Shown here piece after piece: positions 19,689 through 27,946 of a DNA stretch of 36,206 bases (positions are counted from its first letter, which is position 1; each line of letters opens with the position of its first letter). Position numbers and translations under genes: made by a program. Source of the stretch: Candidatus Methylomirabilota bacterium (GTDB lineage: Bacteria; Methylomirabilota; Methylomirabilia; Methylomirabilales; Methylomirabilaceae). The stretch spans positions 1 to 36,206 of the forward strand of contig JAGWQH010000021.1 of the NCBI GenBank assembly GCA_028870115.1, given 5' to 3'. The notes beneath the pieces are model-generated. The model saw only the letters and a list, made by a program, of their open reading frames with translations, was not told the origin of the DNA and searched no databases.

Positions 19689-19704
19689 TGTTGCACGTGA
19701 AACA
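19689..19704. promoter_or_regulatory. parS site downstream of parB
   Basis: TGTTGCACGTGAAACA is a full match to TGTTNCACGTGAAACA. It sits between the parB stop and the next gene. With the site at 18005 it brackets parAB, so ParB spreading would cover its own operon. Confidence 0.85.
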
Positions 19705-19718
19705 ATACAGAGGCTGGT

Positions 19719-20414
19719 TTGCTTAACCGGGCGGCGAAGGCGCTGGCCTTTCCCTTGGAAGATCGCAGGTGGCTGCCGAAGATCGCGATTGGCGGCAGCG
19801 TCGGACTGCTCCTCGAAAGTCTCTTCGTAGTCGCTGGCTTCCTACTCACCCGAGAATTCGCCCTTGCGGGGGCTCTGCTGGCGCCGGCGGTCAACTTTCC
19901 CGTGCTGGGGTTTGTACTGGCGACCTTTCAGGGCGCCCTGGCGGTCCCGCAGGCCGACTCGCTGCCGTCATGGAGCCGATGGTCGACTCTGTGTGCAAAG
20001 GGCTTGTTGCTGTTTGTGCTCGCGTTGGCTTACGAGATCGTTCCGTTTCTCTTTGTTATTTCCGGTTTCGGCCTGTTGGTGAGAGGCGGTATAGCGCTCA
20101 ACCTTGGCCTTGTCCTGATCCTGCTCGGAGTGCTCGCTGGAATCACGGCGGGCTTCTTTTTGCCGATGGGGGTTGCCTACTACCTGAAGGAACACCGGCT
20201 TGAGGCCGTACTGCACCCCGCGGTCGTCTGGTTGCGAATCCGCAAGGCCTTGACCGAGTATGTAGAGGCGTATCTGCTCAGCCTCGGGTTGTTCATTATG
20301 GTCGGGCTGATCGGGGCCATTCCTATTCTGGGTCTCCTGGTGTGGCCGTTTCTGACCTTCTATCTCTTGGTGGCAGGCGCTCGCCTTTTCGGTGGGGTCT
20401 GTTCGAGCGAATGA
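19719..20414 (+). CDS. DUF4013-family membrane protein
   Basis: The function is not known. The 231-residue protein begins MLNRAAKALAFPLEDRRWLP and matches the DUF4013 pattern, in which a short amphipathic FP-x-DRRW-x-KI start is followed by glycine-rich membrane helices. I count about six hydrophobic segments: near residues 26-45, 48-72, 94-118, 124-153, 186-203 and 205-226. The start is a TTG at 19719 with GAGG about 7 nt upstream. A parS site lies just before it. Its stop overlaps the cysteine desulfurase start as ATGA, so the two genes are translationally coupled, though no functional link is obvious. Confidence 0.8.
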   Translation: MLNRAAKALAFPLEDRRWLPKIAIGGSVGLLLESLFVVAGFLLTREFALAGALLAPAVNFPVLGFVLATFQGALAVPQADSLPSWSRWSTLCAKGLLLFVLALAYEIVPFLFVISGFGLLVRGGIALNLGLVLILLGVLAGITAGFFLPMGVAYYLKEHRLEAVLHPAVVWLRIRKALTEYVEAYLLSLGLFIMVGLIGAIPILGLLVWPFLTFYLLVAGARLFGGVCSSE

Positions 20415-21580
20415 GCATTTACCTTGATTATAATGCCACGACCCCGATGCGACCGGAAGTGCTGGATGCCATGGGCCCATATCTCGATTCGCGCTTTGGC
20501 AATGCCAGCTCGAGCCACAGCCGGGGCAGGGAGGCCAAGCGTGCCCTGGAAGAGGCTAGGGAGGCCATGGCGTCGGCGCTCGGGGCGCGAGAGAAGGAGA
20601 GCGTGGTCTTTGTCTCGGGGGGCACGGAGGCGGACAACCTGGCCGTCAAGGGCGCTGCCTGGGCTGCCAGGGAATGGGGACGACACATCGTCACCTCAAC
20701 GGTGGAGCACCGAGCCGTACTCAGCGCCTGCCGGGCCCTTGAGGCGCAAGGGTTCGAGGTCACCTATCTGCCGGTCGACGCACAGGGGCTGGTCGATCCG
20801 GAGACGGTCAGGCTGAGCCTCCGGACCGACACTACGGTAATCTCGTTAATGCACGCCAACAACGAAACCGGGGTGATCTTTCCGATTGCCGAGATCGGTC
20901 GACTTGCGCAAGAGCGCGGGATTATCTTTCACATAGACGCCGTCCAGTCGTTTGGTCGCCTTCCGATCGATGTCGAAGCCCAAGGGGCCAATCTTCTTAC
21001 CATTTCGGCGCACAAGTTCTACGGGCCGAAAGGGATCGGGGTCCTGTATGTCCGCCCTGGAACAAAGATCGACCCACAAATGCATGGAGGAGAGCAAGAG
21101 CATGGTGTGAGGGCCGGGACGGAGAATGTCGCGGCGGCCGTCGGTATGGCCTGTGCGGCACGGCTCGCCCTTGAATCGATGCAGACCGAAGGCCACCGCC
21201 TGAGGACGCTCCGAGATCACCTTGAGGGGGGTATTCTTGAGCGCATTATGGGGACGCAGCGGAATGGCGATCGGGACCGGCGGCTGTCCAACACCTCTAA
21301 TATCTCGTTTCAGGGGACTCGGGCGGATTCACTGATGGTCGCGCTGGATCTCGAAGGGGTCGAGGTCTCCGCAGGCGCCGCTTGTGCCGCCGGCTCGCTT
21401 GAGTCGTCGCATGTGCTGTGGGCGATGGGCCGAAGACCCGAGATCGACGGCGGCGGGATTCGGTTTTCTTTGGGTGCCGGGACGACGACGACGGAGATCG
21501 AGCACGTCCTTGCGCTCTTTCCGCCGCTGGTTGAGCGGGTCCGTGCTGCAAAAGTAGAAGGTATAGGGGATAGGGTGTAG
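20411..21580 (+). CDS. Cysteine desulfurase (NifS/IscS family)
   Basis: The enzyme is PLP-dependent and removes sulfur from cysteine, holding it as a persulfide for iron-sulfur clusters and tRNA thiolation. From ATG 20411 the 389-residue protein starts MSIYLDYNATTPMRPEVLDA. It has the PLP-stacking H100 in TSTVEHRAVL, the PLP lysine K202 in SAHKFYGPKG and the active cysteine C325 in SAGAACAAGSL. That short cysteine loop fits the class I NifS/IscS type. mnmA follows, so this enzyme may supply the sulfur for tRNA 2-thiouridine, as YrvO does in Bacillus. The last residues, EGIGDRV, are encoded by a copy of the dispersed G-rich repeat, so the C-terminus may be altered. Confidence 0.93.
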   Translation: MSIYLDYNATTPMRPEVLDAMGPYLDSRFGNASSSHSRGREAKRALEEAREAMASALGAREKESVVFVSGGTEADNLAVKGAAWAAREWGRHIVTSTVEHRAVLSACRALEAQGFEVTYLPVDAQGLVDPETVRLSLRTDTTVISLMHANNETGVIFPIAEIGRLAQERGIIFHIDAVQSFGRLPIDVEAQGANLLTISAHKFYGPKGIGVLYVRPGTKIDPQMHGGEQEHGVRAGTENVAAAVGMACAARLALESMQTEGHRLRTLRDHLEGGILERIMGTQRNGDRDRRLSNTSNISFQGTRADSLMVALDLEGVEVSAGAACAAGSLESSHVLWAMGRRPEIDGGGIRFSLGAGTTTTEIEHVLALFPPLVERVRAAKVEGIGDRV

Positions 21581-21582
21581 GG
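21560..21582. repeat. G-rich dispersed repeat overlapping the desulfurase C-terminus
   Basis: The tract GTATAGGGGATAGGGTGTAG supplies the last codons and the stop of the desulfurase gene. It belongs to the same family as the tRNA-Ser spacers and the atpA-atpG gap. Confidence 0.7.
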
Positions 21583-21586
21583 TAGA

Positions 21587-21714
21587 GCCTGTCCTGCAAA
21601 TCTCCGTTCCCCCTTCGACAAGCTCAGGGCGAACGGTATGCGTATTGAAAACATTGATCTTTTTCCGTTCGTGCTGAGCCCGTCGAAGCGCGAGTAAGGG
21701 TTTACAGAACAGGC
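21587..21714. repeat. 128-bp palindromic element upstream of mnmA
   Basis: Terminal inverted repeats GCCTGTCCTGCAAA (21587-21600) and TTTACAGAACAGGC (21701-21714) match at 12 of 14 positions. Inside are inverted arms at 21604-21636 and 21665-21689, each with CCGTTC plus TGAGC-TCGA signatures. The internal arms are the same as in the elements at 13088 and 27075, but the outer ends differ. Confidence 0.75.
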
Positions 21715-21747
21715 CCGGTGAAGGCATAAAAGACAAGAGCAAAATCC

Positions 21748-22851
21748 GTGAGTCGTAAGCCGAGAGTTGTTGTGGCGATGAGCGGCGGGGTTGACAGCGC
21801 CGTGGCCGCCGTCCTGCTCATAGAGCAAGGGTATGAGGTTGTCGGGATCAGTCTGAAGCTTTTAGCGCGCGACGCGGGGGACGGGTCGGAGCGGACCGAC
21901 CGCTGCTGCTCCGTCAAGGATGCCGAGGACGCGAGACTTGTAGCCGCGCAACTCGGAATCCCCTATTACGTATTGAATTATGAGTCGCAATTTCATCGCG
22001 AGATCATCCAGGAGTTTACGGAGGGCTATATAACGGGCCTGACGCCGAATCCCTGCGTGCGCTGTAATGAGCTGGTAAAGTTCGGCTCTCTGCTCCGGCA
22101 AGCGGTTGGACTGGGGGCCGAGCGCCTGGCGACGGGGCATTATGCGCGAGTCGAACGGGAGTACGCGGGCGGTCGCTATCTACTGCGCCGCGGATTCGAC
22201 GATGAGAGGGACCAGAGCTACTTCCTGTACAGTCTGACCCAGGCCCAATTGGCCCGAATCTGCTTACCCGTTGGTCAAATGACTAAGGATCAGGTCCGGG
22301 AACGGGCGGCGGCCCACGGTCTGAGGATCGCCGCCAAGGCCGACAGCCAGGATCTCTGCTTTGTCGGCCGGGATTACCGGACCTTCCTGCGGGAGCAGTG
22401 TGGGGACCGTCTGAGGCCGGGTCCGATTACAGACCGTGCCGGTCGGATCCTCGGAGAGCATGCGGGCCTGGCGCTTTATACCGTAGGCCAGCGCAACGGC
22501 TTGGGGCTGGCAGGCGGTCCCTTTTACGTGATCCGGCTTGACCCGAAGACCAACGCGGTCGTCGTGGGCAGACGGGAGGAGTTGCTACAGCCTGAATTCG
22601 TGGCCGACCAACTCAATCTTGTAGCGTGGGACCGCTTGACTGGGGAACGGCCTGTTCTGATGAAGGTTCGCTCCCGCCAGGCTGTGATGCCGGCGACCGT
22701 TTCTCCCCTCGGCGATGGCCGGATACGGGTCCGATGGCAGCACGCCCAGCCCGCTTCCGCGCCAGGCCAGGCGGCCGTGTTCTACGATGCCGCGGAGCCC
22801 GACCTGCTTGTGGGCGGCGCCACCGTCGCAGCAGATCCTGAGGCGCAGTGA
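21748..22851 (+). CDS. mnmA: tRNA-specific 2-thiouridylase MnmA
   Basis: MnmA puts sulfur on U34 of tRNA-Lys, -Glu and -Gln after ATP activation. The 367 residues contain the PP-loop SGGVDS (12-17), the catalytic C103 in TPNPCVRCN and the second catalytic cysteine C204 in DSQDLCFVG. The C-terminal barrel shows YTVGQRNGLGL. The start is GTG at 21748, just after a palindromic element, and its ribosome site is weak. The cysteine desulfurase gene lies immediately upstream, which fits a sulfur donor-acceptor pair. Length and key residues are normal. Confidence 0.96.
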   Translation: MSRKPRVVVAMSGGVDSAVAAVLLIEQGYEVVGISLKLLARDAGDGSERTDRCCSVKDAEDARLVAAQLGIPYYVLNYESQFHREIIQEFTEGYITGLTPNPCVRCNELVKFGSLLRQAVGLGAERLATGHYARVEREYAGGRYLLRRGFDDERDQSYFLYSLTQAQLARICLPVGQMTKDQVRERAAAHGLRIAAKADSQDLCFVGRDYRTFLREQCGDRLRPGPITDRAGRILGEHAGLALYTVGQRNGLGLAGGPFYVIRLDPKTNAVVVGRREELLQPEFVADQLNLVAWDRLTGERPVLMKVRSRQAVMPATVSPLGDGRIRVRWQHAQPASAPGQAAVFYDAAEPDLLVGGATVAADPEAQ

Positions 22852-23069
22852 GCAACGAAGGCGGTAGGTGCGTGCTGCCGTCTACCGCGCTGATTTGCAA
22901 ACATGAGCATAGGACCCCATCGGCGGTCACATCGCGACATCGGATTGATCTGTGGAATCAACTTAAAGAGTCTCGCACGCGGCCCGACCAAAATCCGCTA
23001 AGCGTTTCGATCTTGATGCAGGTCGCAACTTGCACTGCCAAGGCCGTCAGTACGGCTGTTCAAAAAGGC

Positions 23070-23097
23070 TTGACAGTGATGGGGGTAACGTTATAGG
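23070..23097 (+). promoter_or_regulatory. Candidate promoter of the surface protein gene
   Basis: TTGACA (23070-23075) and TATAGG (23092-23097) are 16 nt apart. The -35 is embedded in AAAAAGGCTTGACA, the same 14-mer as before atpI (27836-27849) and in the decayed atp leader (26851-26864). The transcript would have a leader of about 200 nt. Confidence 0.5.
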
Positions 23098-23207
23098 CTT
23101 CGTTTTATAAAATTGACCGAGCCCACCTGACGGCTGAGCATAGCAGTTTTGCAGGGGAGGGTCTTCCGTGACCCCACGAGACCAAGCGAGGTCCCCCGCG
23201 CTCGTCG

Positions 23208-23250
23208 AACGCGCTTTTTGCGCCTGTTTTCAGGCCGCGAAAGGCGCGTT
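23208..23250 (+). promoter_or_regulatory. Long hairpin in the surface-protein leader
   Basis: The arms 23208-23226 and 23231-23250 pair over about 19 bp with one bulged C, including a few G-U pairs, around a TTTT loop. It lies 54 bp before the ATG at 23304. The sequence after it (TGTGTTTTGG) is only weakly terminator-like. An attenuator or a regulatory RNA element is possible, and I do not recognise a known riboswitch. Confidence 0.55.
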
Positions 23251-23303
23251 TGTGTTTTGGCCCTCGTGATCATCGCGGCACAGGCCCGATAGGAGACTGT
23301 GAT

Positions 23304-26300
23304 ATGCCAGGAGCATTCACCGTAATGAAGTCTCACGGAGCACGCCTGACACTCGTTGCCTTCCTCGCGGTGATAGTCCTTGGAACGTCTCACAGACCTG
23401 CGAACGCGCTCGCCTTTGACCCGATTCAGAACCTCTCAAACACCTCGACTGGCTCTCAGAACCCCCGCTTCGCGGTCAGTGGAGCGAACGTCTTTGTCGC
23501 GTGGGAGGAAGTCGTGGGGAGCAATGCGTACGGCAACCCCATCTACCAGGTCTTTTTCCGGCGCTCCACCGACACCGGCGTGACGTGGCAGCCTATGGTG
23601 CCGCTCGAAGATCCCTCGCCGTTCCCCCCCCAAGTCCGACTCGCGGCCAGCGGTGACACCGTCCTGGTGCTCTGGTTTCAAGTCGTCGACACGACGATCC
23701 CCTTGGTCTACCGCCGCTCCACCGATGCGGGCGTTACGTTCGGGCCGCTCCAGACCATCGATCCCACCAATGGGGGTAATGTCGAGGTCGCCTTCACCGG
23801 GTCGAACGCCTACGCTGCCTGGAACGAATGCTGCTCGCCTACGGAACTGGTGGCCTACAGCCGCTCCAGCGACGCGGGTGCCACGTTCAGCGCCCCGATC
23901 GTCGTCTCTGAGGTGGTGGCCCGGCGTGGCTGATGAGCAGCCGCAACTTGCGGTAAACGGCACCACTGTGGCCATCGTGTGGAAGCAGAACACCAACTCG
24001 AGCCCCATCGGCTGGACTATCAGCGTTCGAACCTCTACTGACGGAGGTGTGACGTTTGGCAGCATTGTGAACTTGTCGGCGCCTCTTGCTCAGCCCAACG
24101 GTGCATTGCCGCGGGTTGCCATCAGCGGAAGCAACGTGCACGTAGCCTGGCACGAGGGGACTGATTTCCTCTATCGCGCTTCAGCTGATAGCGGGTCCAC
24201 CTTCGGCGCCATTCAGGCGCTCAATGGCACATCACCGGTCCCAAACGGTACCTCCGCCCTCGTCGCAAGCGGATCCAATGTCTACGCGGCCTTCCCCGTA
24301 GTCATTTCTCAAACGCCCACTGGGTGGGGCAACACATATGGCATGATCCTTCGTAGTTCCACTGACAACGGGACCACGTTTGCGGGTCCCGTCAACCTGA
24401 CCAGCTTCACTCCATCGGGATCTGCTCAAGCCTGGCCTGCCATCGCTGCGGAGGGGTCAGAGATCGATGTGGCGTGGGAGGATCGCATCGACCCTCATAA
24501 CGGCTGTATCAACGGCTGCATCATCTCCTTCCGCCACTCCTCAGATAGCGGCGCTACCTGGGATCCTCCCCTTGACCAGGACGCCACGACCGTCTCCGGA
24601 TCCTCCCAGTCGGGGGCCATGCCTACGGTCGCTCTCGGTGATGCTGCCGTGTACGTTATCTGGTTTGACAACACCCTCGGCAATAATGAGATATTCTTCC
24701 GCCGTGCGGCCACGACTCCGACCAATCCACCGGCACTGTCCATCTCGCCCAGTTCCCTCGACTTCGGTGTCATCTTAGTCGGCACCTCTAAGGACCTCAC
24801 CTTTACCGTCACGAACACCGGCGGCGGCACCTTAACTGGCAGTGCCAGCGCCAGCATTCCGTTCAGCATCGTTCCTCCGGATTCCTTCAGCCTGACCGCC
24901 GGACAAAGCCAGAACATCACCGTCCGCTTTAGCCCCACCTCCGCCGGAACCTTCACCAGTAACGTCAGCGTCACCAGCAATGGCGGTTCTGCCTCGCCGC
25001 AGGTGCAGGGCGTCGGGGCCTTACCGCACATCGACTCCCTCTCTGACCCAACTGGTACCCTCACCATCACGAGCAACCCTGTCGGCAGCCTCGTCAGCAT
25101 TAAAGGCTCCTACTTCGACACGAATGCCACGAATCACGTGCAACTGTGCGCAACGACGCCTACTATCACCCACTGGGAAGACACGCTCATCGTCTTCGTC
25201 GTGCCCTCATTGGCGGCGGGCACCGTCTGCCAGCTTCAGGTGGTCGCGCCCGCCGGCTCCAGCAATGCCGTTTCCCTTACGGTCGTCGCCCCCCTGAGTA
25301 TTTCCGGACTTATCAGGACCAGCGCCGGACGCGGGATCGCAGGCGTTCGCGTCTCGATCGCTGGCGATAAGGTTGGCATTGCCACGACCACCAGGACGGG
25401 GGCATATTCCCAGATCGGCCTTCCAAACGGCATCTTCACCCTCACGCCAGTCCTCAGCGGTTATGATTTCACCCCCTCCACACAGCAGGTTACGCTCAAT
25501 GGGGCCAGTGCAGCTAACGTGAACTTTACCGGAACCCTCGAGGTTCCGGTCATCTCCAGTGTGAGCCCATCCACCGGTTCCACCGTTCAGACGGTGACCA
25601 TCACGGGTACCGGCTTCGCCCAACAAGCCCCATCAGGGAACGCCGTCTTCTTCGGGTCGGCCAACGCTTCCATCACCTCCTGGAGTCCAACCCGGATTAT
25701 TGTCAAGGCTCCGTCCGGCTCCGGATCTGTCCTCGTCACGGTTCAGACCGGGGTCGGCACCGATCACCAGCAAACCAGCAATGCCAAGGCGTTCAACTAC
25801 ACGGCCCCGCTGCCAACCAACGTCAACATTGTCCCCAGCGGCGACTTCCAGGCCCTCATCTTTCGCACCTTCCAGATTACCCAGCGCACTCGTTCCCAGG
25901 CCGTCGCCACCATCAGCATCCAGAACAACACGCAGACCTGGTACGTCGTCTATCCCGAGCCACCAATTCATGTCACTGCCGAGCCCCCGCTCCCCACGCA
26001 GCCATTCCTCATGAGTGCCCAACAGGAACTCCCGCTCGGCGAGGTCACTTTCACCAGGCCCAACCCCATGCAGATCGCCTTTGTCGCCGATAACAGTATC
26101 GACCTCACTACCTGCAATACGCCCACCGCCATGGCCACATCAGCCTGCGATCAAACTCGGTTTGTCCTCGCCGCGTTGGGCTGGGATCTCTTCTACCGTG
26201 TGATTACTGGCAACGCCCCCTTGCCCACTGACACCCCGTCTATCACTGGACTCCTCCTAGCGCTCGGGGCCCAAAACCCCCTGATCAATCTCGCTATCAA

Positions 26301-26511
26301 CACTTACAACAAGGACTTGCTCGGCATCATTGAGCAACTTCAGGACGCCATCTACGACGATGCCGTGAAAGCAATCATCACGAAACTCAACCTTCCGACG
26401 GAACTCCCGGGTTGGTGGGACTTCTATTGGCGTGCAGGCTTCGCCTCGGAACTCCTTGTGGAAACCCTCATTTACCCACACACTGGGACCCTTACGTTCA
26501 CCGGTCGATGA
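23304..26511 (+). pseudogene. Secreted Asp-box / TIG-domain surface protein, split by a +1 frameshift
   Basis: From ATG 23304 (AGGAG upstream) a signal peptide is followed by short repeats with the Asp-box pattern S-x-D-x-G-x-T-[FW], as in sialidase-like beta-propellers. The frame stops at 23931-23933. The same protein continues in the +1 frame from about 23905-23930 (GVADEQPQLAVNG) to 26511. The span is 3208 nt, one base more than 1069 codons. Seven Asp-boxes fall on both sides of the break (STDTGVTW, STDAGVTF, SSDAGATF, then STDGGVTF, SADSGSTF, STDNGTTF, SSDSGATW). Next come a choice-of-anchor/ASH-like domain, an IPT/TIG domain, a carboxypeptidase-regulatory-like domain, a second TIG domain, and about 240 residues I do not recognise. 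Function is unknown, but an extracellular binding or glycan-related role would fit. The break could be a sequencing error or a real mutation. Confidence 0.75.
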
Positions 26512-26842
26512 GACCCCTGAACGTCGTTCTACAGGAGCGGCACACAGACGCAGTTCACGCGTGTAACTCTGATGGCGACCGTGCTACTTTTTCTCGGCGG
26601 CCTCCAGCTCCGGATGCCTCTAACTGCCGAAGGCTTTGTTGAGGCCATCCCCAGCCTCATCATGTAGCTTGCGGCGCCTACGGTTGCACTAATTGGATTG
26701 ATTGCCGACTCCGTAGCCAGCGTGTTCGCGTTCTGAGTGCTGCCGCATAGGATTTTCTCCTTGCTGCCGTGTGCAACGATGCATGTCCCGTACAGCGTGT
26801 CCGGCGTGCTCGTCGTCCGCCGGTCCTCGCCTCGGTTCAGTC
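26512..26842. other. Gene-poor stretch after the surface protein
   Basis: No intact gene is visible. The plus strand has a hydrophobic frame starting MATVLLFLGGLQLRMPLTAE at 26571. It is cut by TAG and TGA after 31 and 54 codons, so it may be a relic of a membrane protein. A 170-codon minus-strand frame (26529-27041) has no recognisable domain and runs through a promoter-like repeat, so I do not call it. Confidence 0.4.
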
Positions 26843-27000
26843 CGCGGCCAAAAAAGGCTTGACAATTCATGACCCATCGGGCAGATACTGAAGCTGTTTC
26901 AAGCTTTGTGACCTGCCAGGCCCGATTGAGGGGATTTGGCAACGTTTTTGATGCCGACATGAATGGCCTGGAGCAGTGTGCCGGAGGCGCCTTGGTAAGC
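26843..27000 (+). pseudogene. Decayed copy of the atpI promoter, leader and first codons
   Basis: The stretch aligns with 27828-27988. A 23-bp block including TTGACA is identical (26843-26865 and 27828-27850). A degenerate hairpin with a T run follows, and then an ATG (26959) at nearly the same distance from TTGACA (100 versus 103 bp). The first codons read MNGLEQCAGGALV, compared with MNEREQFVRGTLV of atpI. Similarity fades after about 27000, so only a fragment survives. The hicBA pair and a palindromic element lie between the two copies. Confidence 0.65.
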
Positions 27001-27074
27001 AAACCTTGGTCCGTGTTCCCAACGTGCCCGTAGCTCAGCATTGTTATTGAGCATAGCGGAAAGCGTGTAACGTG

Positions 27075-27218
27075 CTAGTGTAGTGCGTCATAAGTCCCTT
27101 TACAGTCCGTTCGTGGTGAGCTTGTCGAACCATGAACGGAAGTGGCCGAAATGCTTCACCCTTCGACAGGCTCAGGGCGAACGGTGAATGTAAAGAAGCG
27201 TTAGACGCACTACACTAG
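27075..27218. mobile_element. 144-bp palindromic MITE-like element
   Basis: Perfect 15-bp terminal inverted repeats are CTAGTGTAGTGCGTC (27075-27089) and its complement (27204-27218). The interior is also largely palindromic, with arms CCGTTCGTGGTGAGCTTGTC and CACCCTTCGACAGGCTCAGG facing each other. It encodes nothing. It ends 14 bp before the hicB start codon, so it now forms the upstream region of that operon. Related copies lie at 13088 and 21587. Confidence 0.75.
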
Positions 27219-27232
27219 AGAAGGATTGCGCG

Positions 27233-27454
27233 ATGAAGCTGCCGATTGTTTTGGAAGGCAACCAGCGGGAAGGGTACACGGCAACGTGTCCGGCGCTGCC
27301 AGGCTGTGTGAGCGAAGGCGAGACACGGCAAGAGGCTATTAAGAACGTCAGAGAGGCCATCAGGCTGTACCTGCGCGCAGTCACGCGGGAGCATATCCTG
27401 CTCAAGAAGGCGAAGGCAGCGAAAGAGGTGGAGGCGCTTGAGGTTGCCGTGTAA
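27233..27454 (+). CDS. hicB: HicB-family antitoxin
   Basis: The 73-residue protein starts MKLPIVLEGNQREGYTATCP and has the family signature PALPGCVSEGETRQEAIKNV with an EAI-RLYL helix after it. This is the small HicB partial RNase H-like fold that neutralises HicA. No DNA-binding C-terminal domain is present, so self-repression may be weak or indirect. AGAAGGA precedes the ATG. It overlaps hicA by one base (TAATG), the usual coupled layout, here with the antitoxin first. Confidence 0.93.
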   Translation: MKLPIVLEGNQREGYTATCPALPGCVSEGETRQEAIKNVREAIRLYLRAVTREHILLKKAKAAKEVEALEVAV

Positions 27455-27699
27455 TGCCGCGCCTTCCTCGGGTCTCCGGCAAGGAGGCCGTTCGAGCGCT
27501 TAAACGAGCCGGATTCGTGGTGTTCGATCAAGAAGGTAGTCATGTCTACCTACACCGCCGACTTGGCGACCGCTTTACGCATCGCGTAACCGTTCCCGTC
27601 CACGGTCAGCGAATTCTCAAGCCCAAGACCCTCAAATCGATCCTCAAGGCTGCCGGCCTGACCGCATCCGGGTTCACCGATCTCCTTCTTGGTAGCTGA
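27454..27699 (+). CDS. hicA: HicA-family mRNA interferase toxin
   Basis: HicA toxins are double-stranded-RNA-binding-fold RNases that cleave mRNA when freed from HicB. The 81-residue protein shows the family start LPRVSGKEAVRALKRAGF, the catalytic-histidine motif QEGSHVYLHR (H30), and the end KPKTLKSILKAAGLT. The residues needed for activity look present. It is coupled to hicB by a TAATG overlap. The following 247 bp up to atpI hold no gene, only the atp leader. Confidence 0.94.
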   Translation: MPRLPRVSGKEAVRALKRAGFVVFDQEGSHVYLHRRLGDRFTHRVTVPVHGQRILKPKTLKSILKAAGLTASGFTDLLLGS

Positions 27700-27843
27700 G
27701 CTTATGGCGTACTCTTTGACCGCTATCTCGCGCCTGCTCCGTGCCGGGAGCGGCTGGGACCGGGGGAAAGATCGGGGCAAGGGGTAGGTGCACTTAGATG
27801 CGCGACACCCCAAAAAGCGGCCACGTTCGCGGCCAAAAAAGGC

Positions 27844-27849
27844 TTGACA
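27844..27849 (+). promoter_or_regulatory. Candidate -35 element of the atp operon promoter
   Basis: TTGACA lies in the shared AAAAAAGGCTTGACA block, 103 bp before atpI. The region 17 nt downstream (CAAGCT) is a poor -10, so the promoter call rests mainly on the -35 and on its repetition in the decayed copy at 26859-26864. Confidence 0.4.
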
Positions 27850-27897
27850 AATCTGAATCAGTAGGGCAAGCTTGAGCGAGTTTTCACGATCTTCAGA

Positions 27898-27937
27898 GCT
27901 GCCAGATCCGGCTGGAGGGATCCGGCAGCGCTTTTTT
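27898..27937 (+). terminator. Terminator-like hairpin in the atp operon leader
   Basis: GCTGCC-A-GATCC (27898-27909) pairs with GGATC-C-GGCAGC (27918-27929) around an 8-nt loop, followed by six T residues at 27932-27937. This is a classic intrinsic-terminator form. It ends 10 bp before the atpI start and after the candidate promoter, so it could attenuate the operon or stop read-through from hicBA. Confidence 0.6.
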
Positions 27938-27946
27938 GCCGGTGGT

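Larger units (their letters stand above)
22852..23303. other. Gene-free leader region before the surface protein gene
   Basis: No coding frame in these 452 bp looks real. The first 200 bp hold nothing I recognise. The rest contains a promoter candidate and a run of hairpins, described separately. Besides the long hairpin there are two small stems: GGGTC facing GACCC near 23158-23174, and GACC facing GGTC near 23180-23193. Confidence 0.6.

Noticed and set aside
23098-23303. Cyclic-di-GMP riboswitch before the surface protein
   Set aside because: The conserved sequence features of that class are not visible.
26529-27041. 170-codon minus-strand frame in the gap after the surface protein
   Set aside because: No domain is recognisable, and it runs through the decayed atp promoter copy.
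27700-27843. Small ORF starting MAYSLTAISRLLRAG after hicA
   Set aside because: It is short, with no family match, and precedes the atp leader directly.
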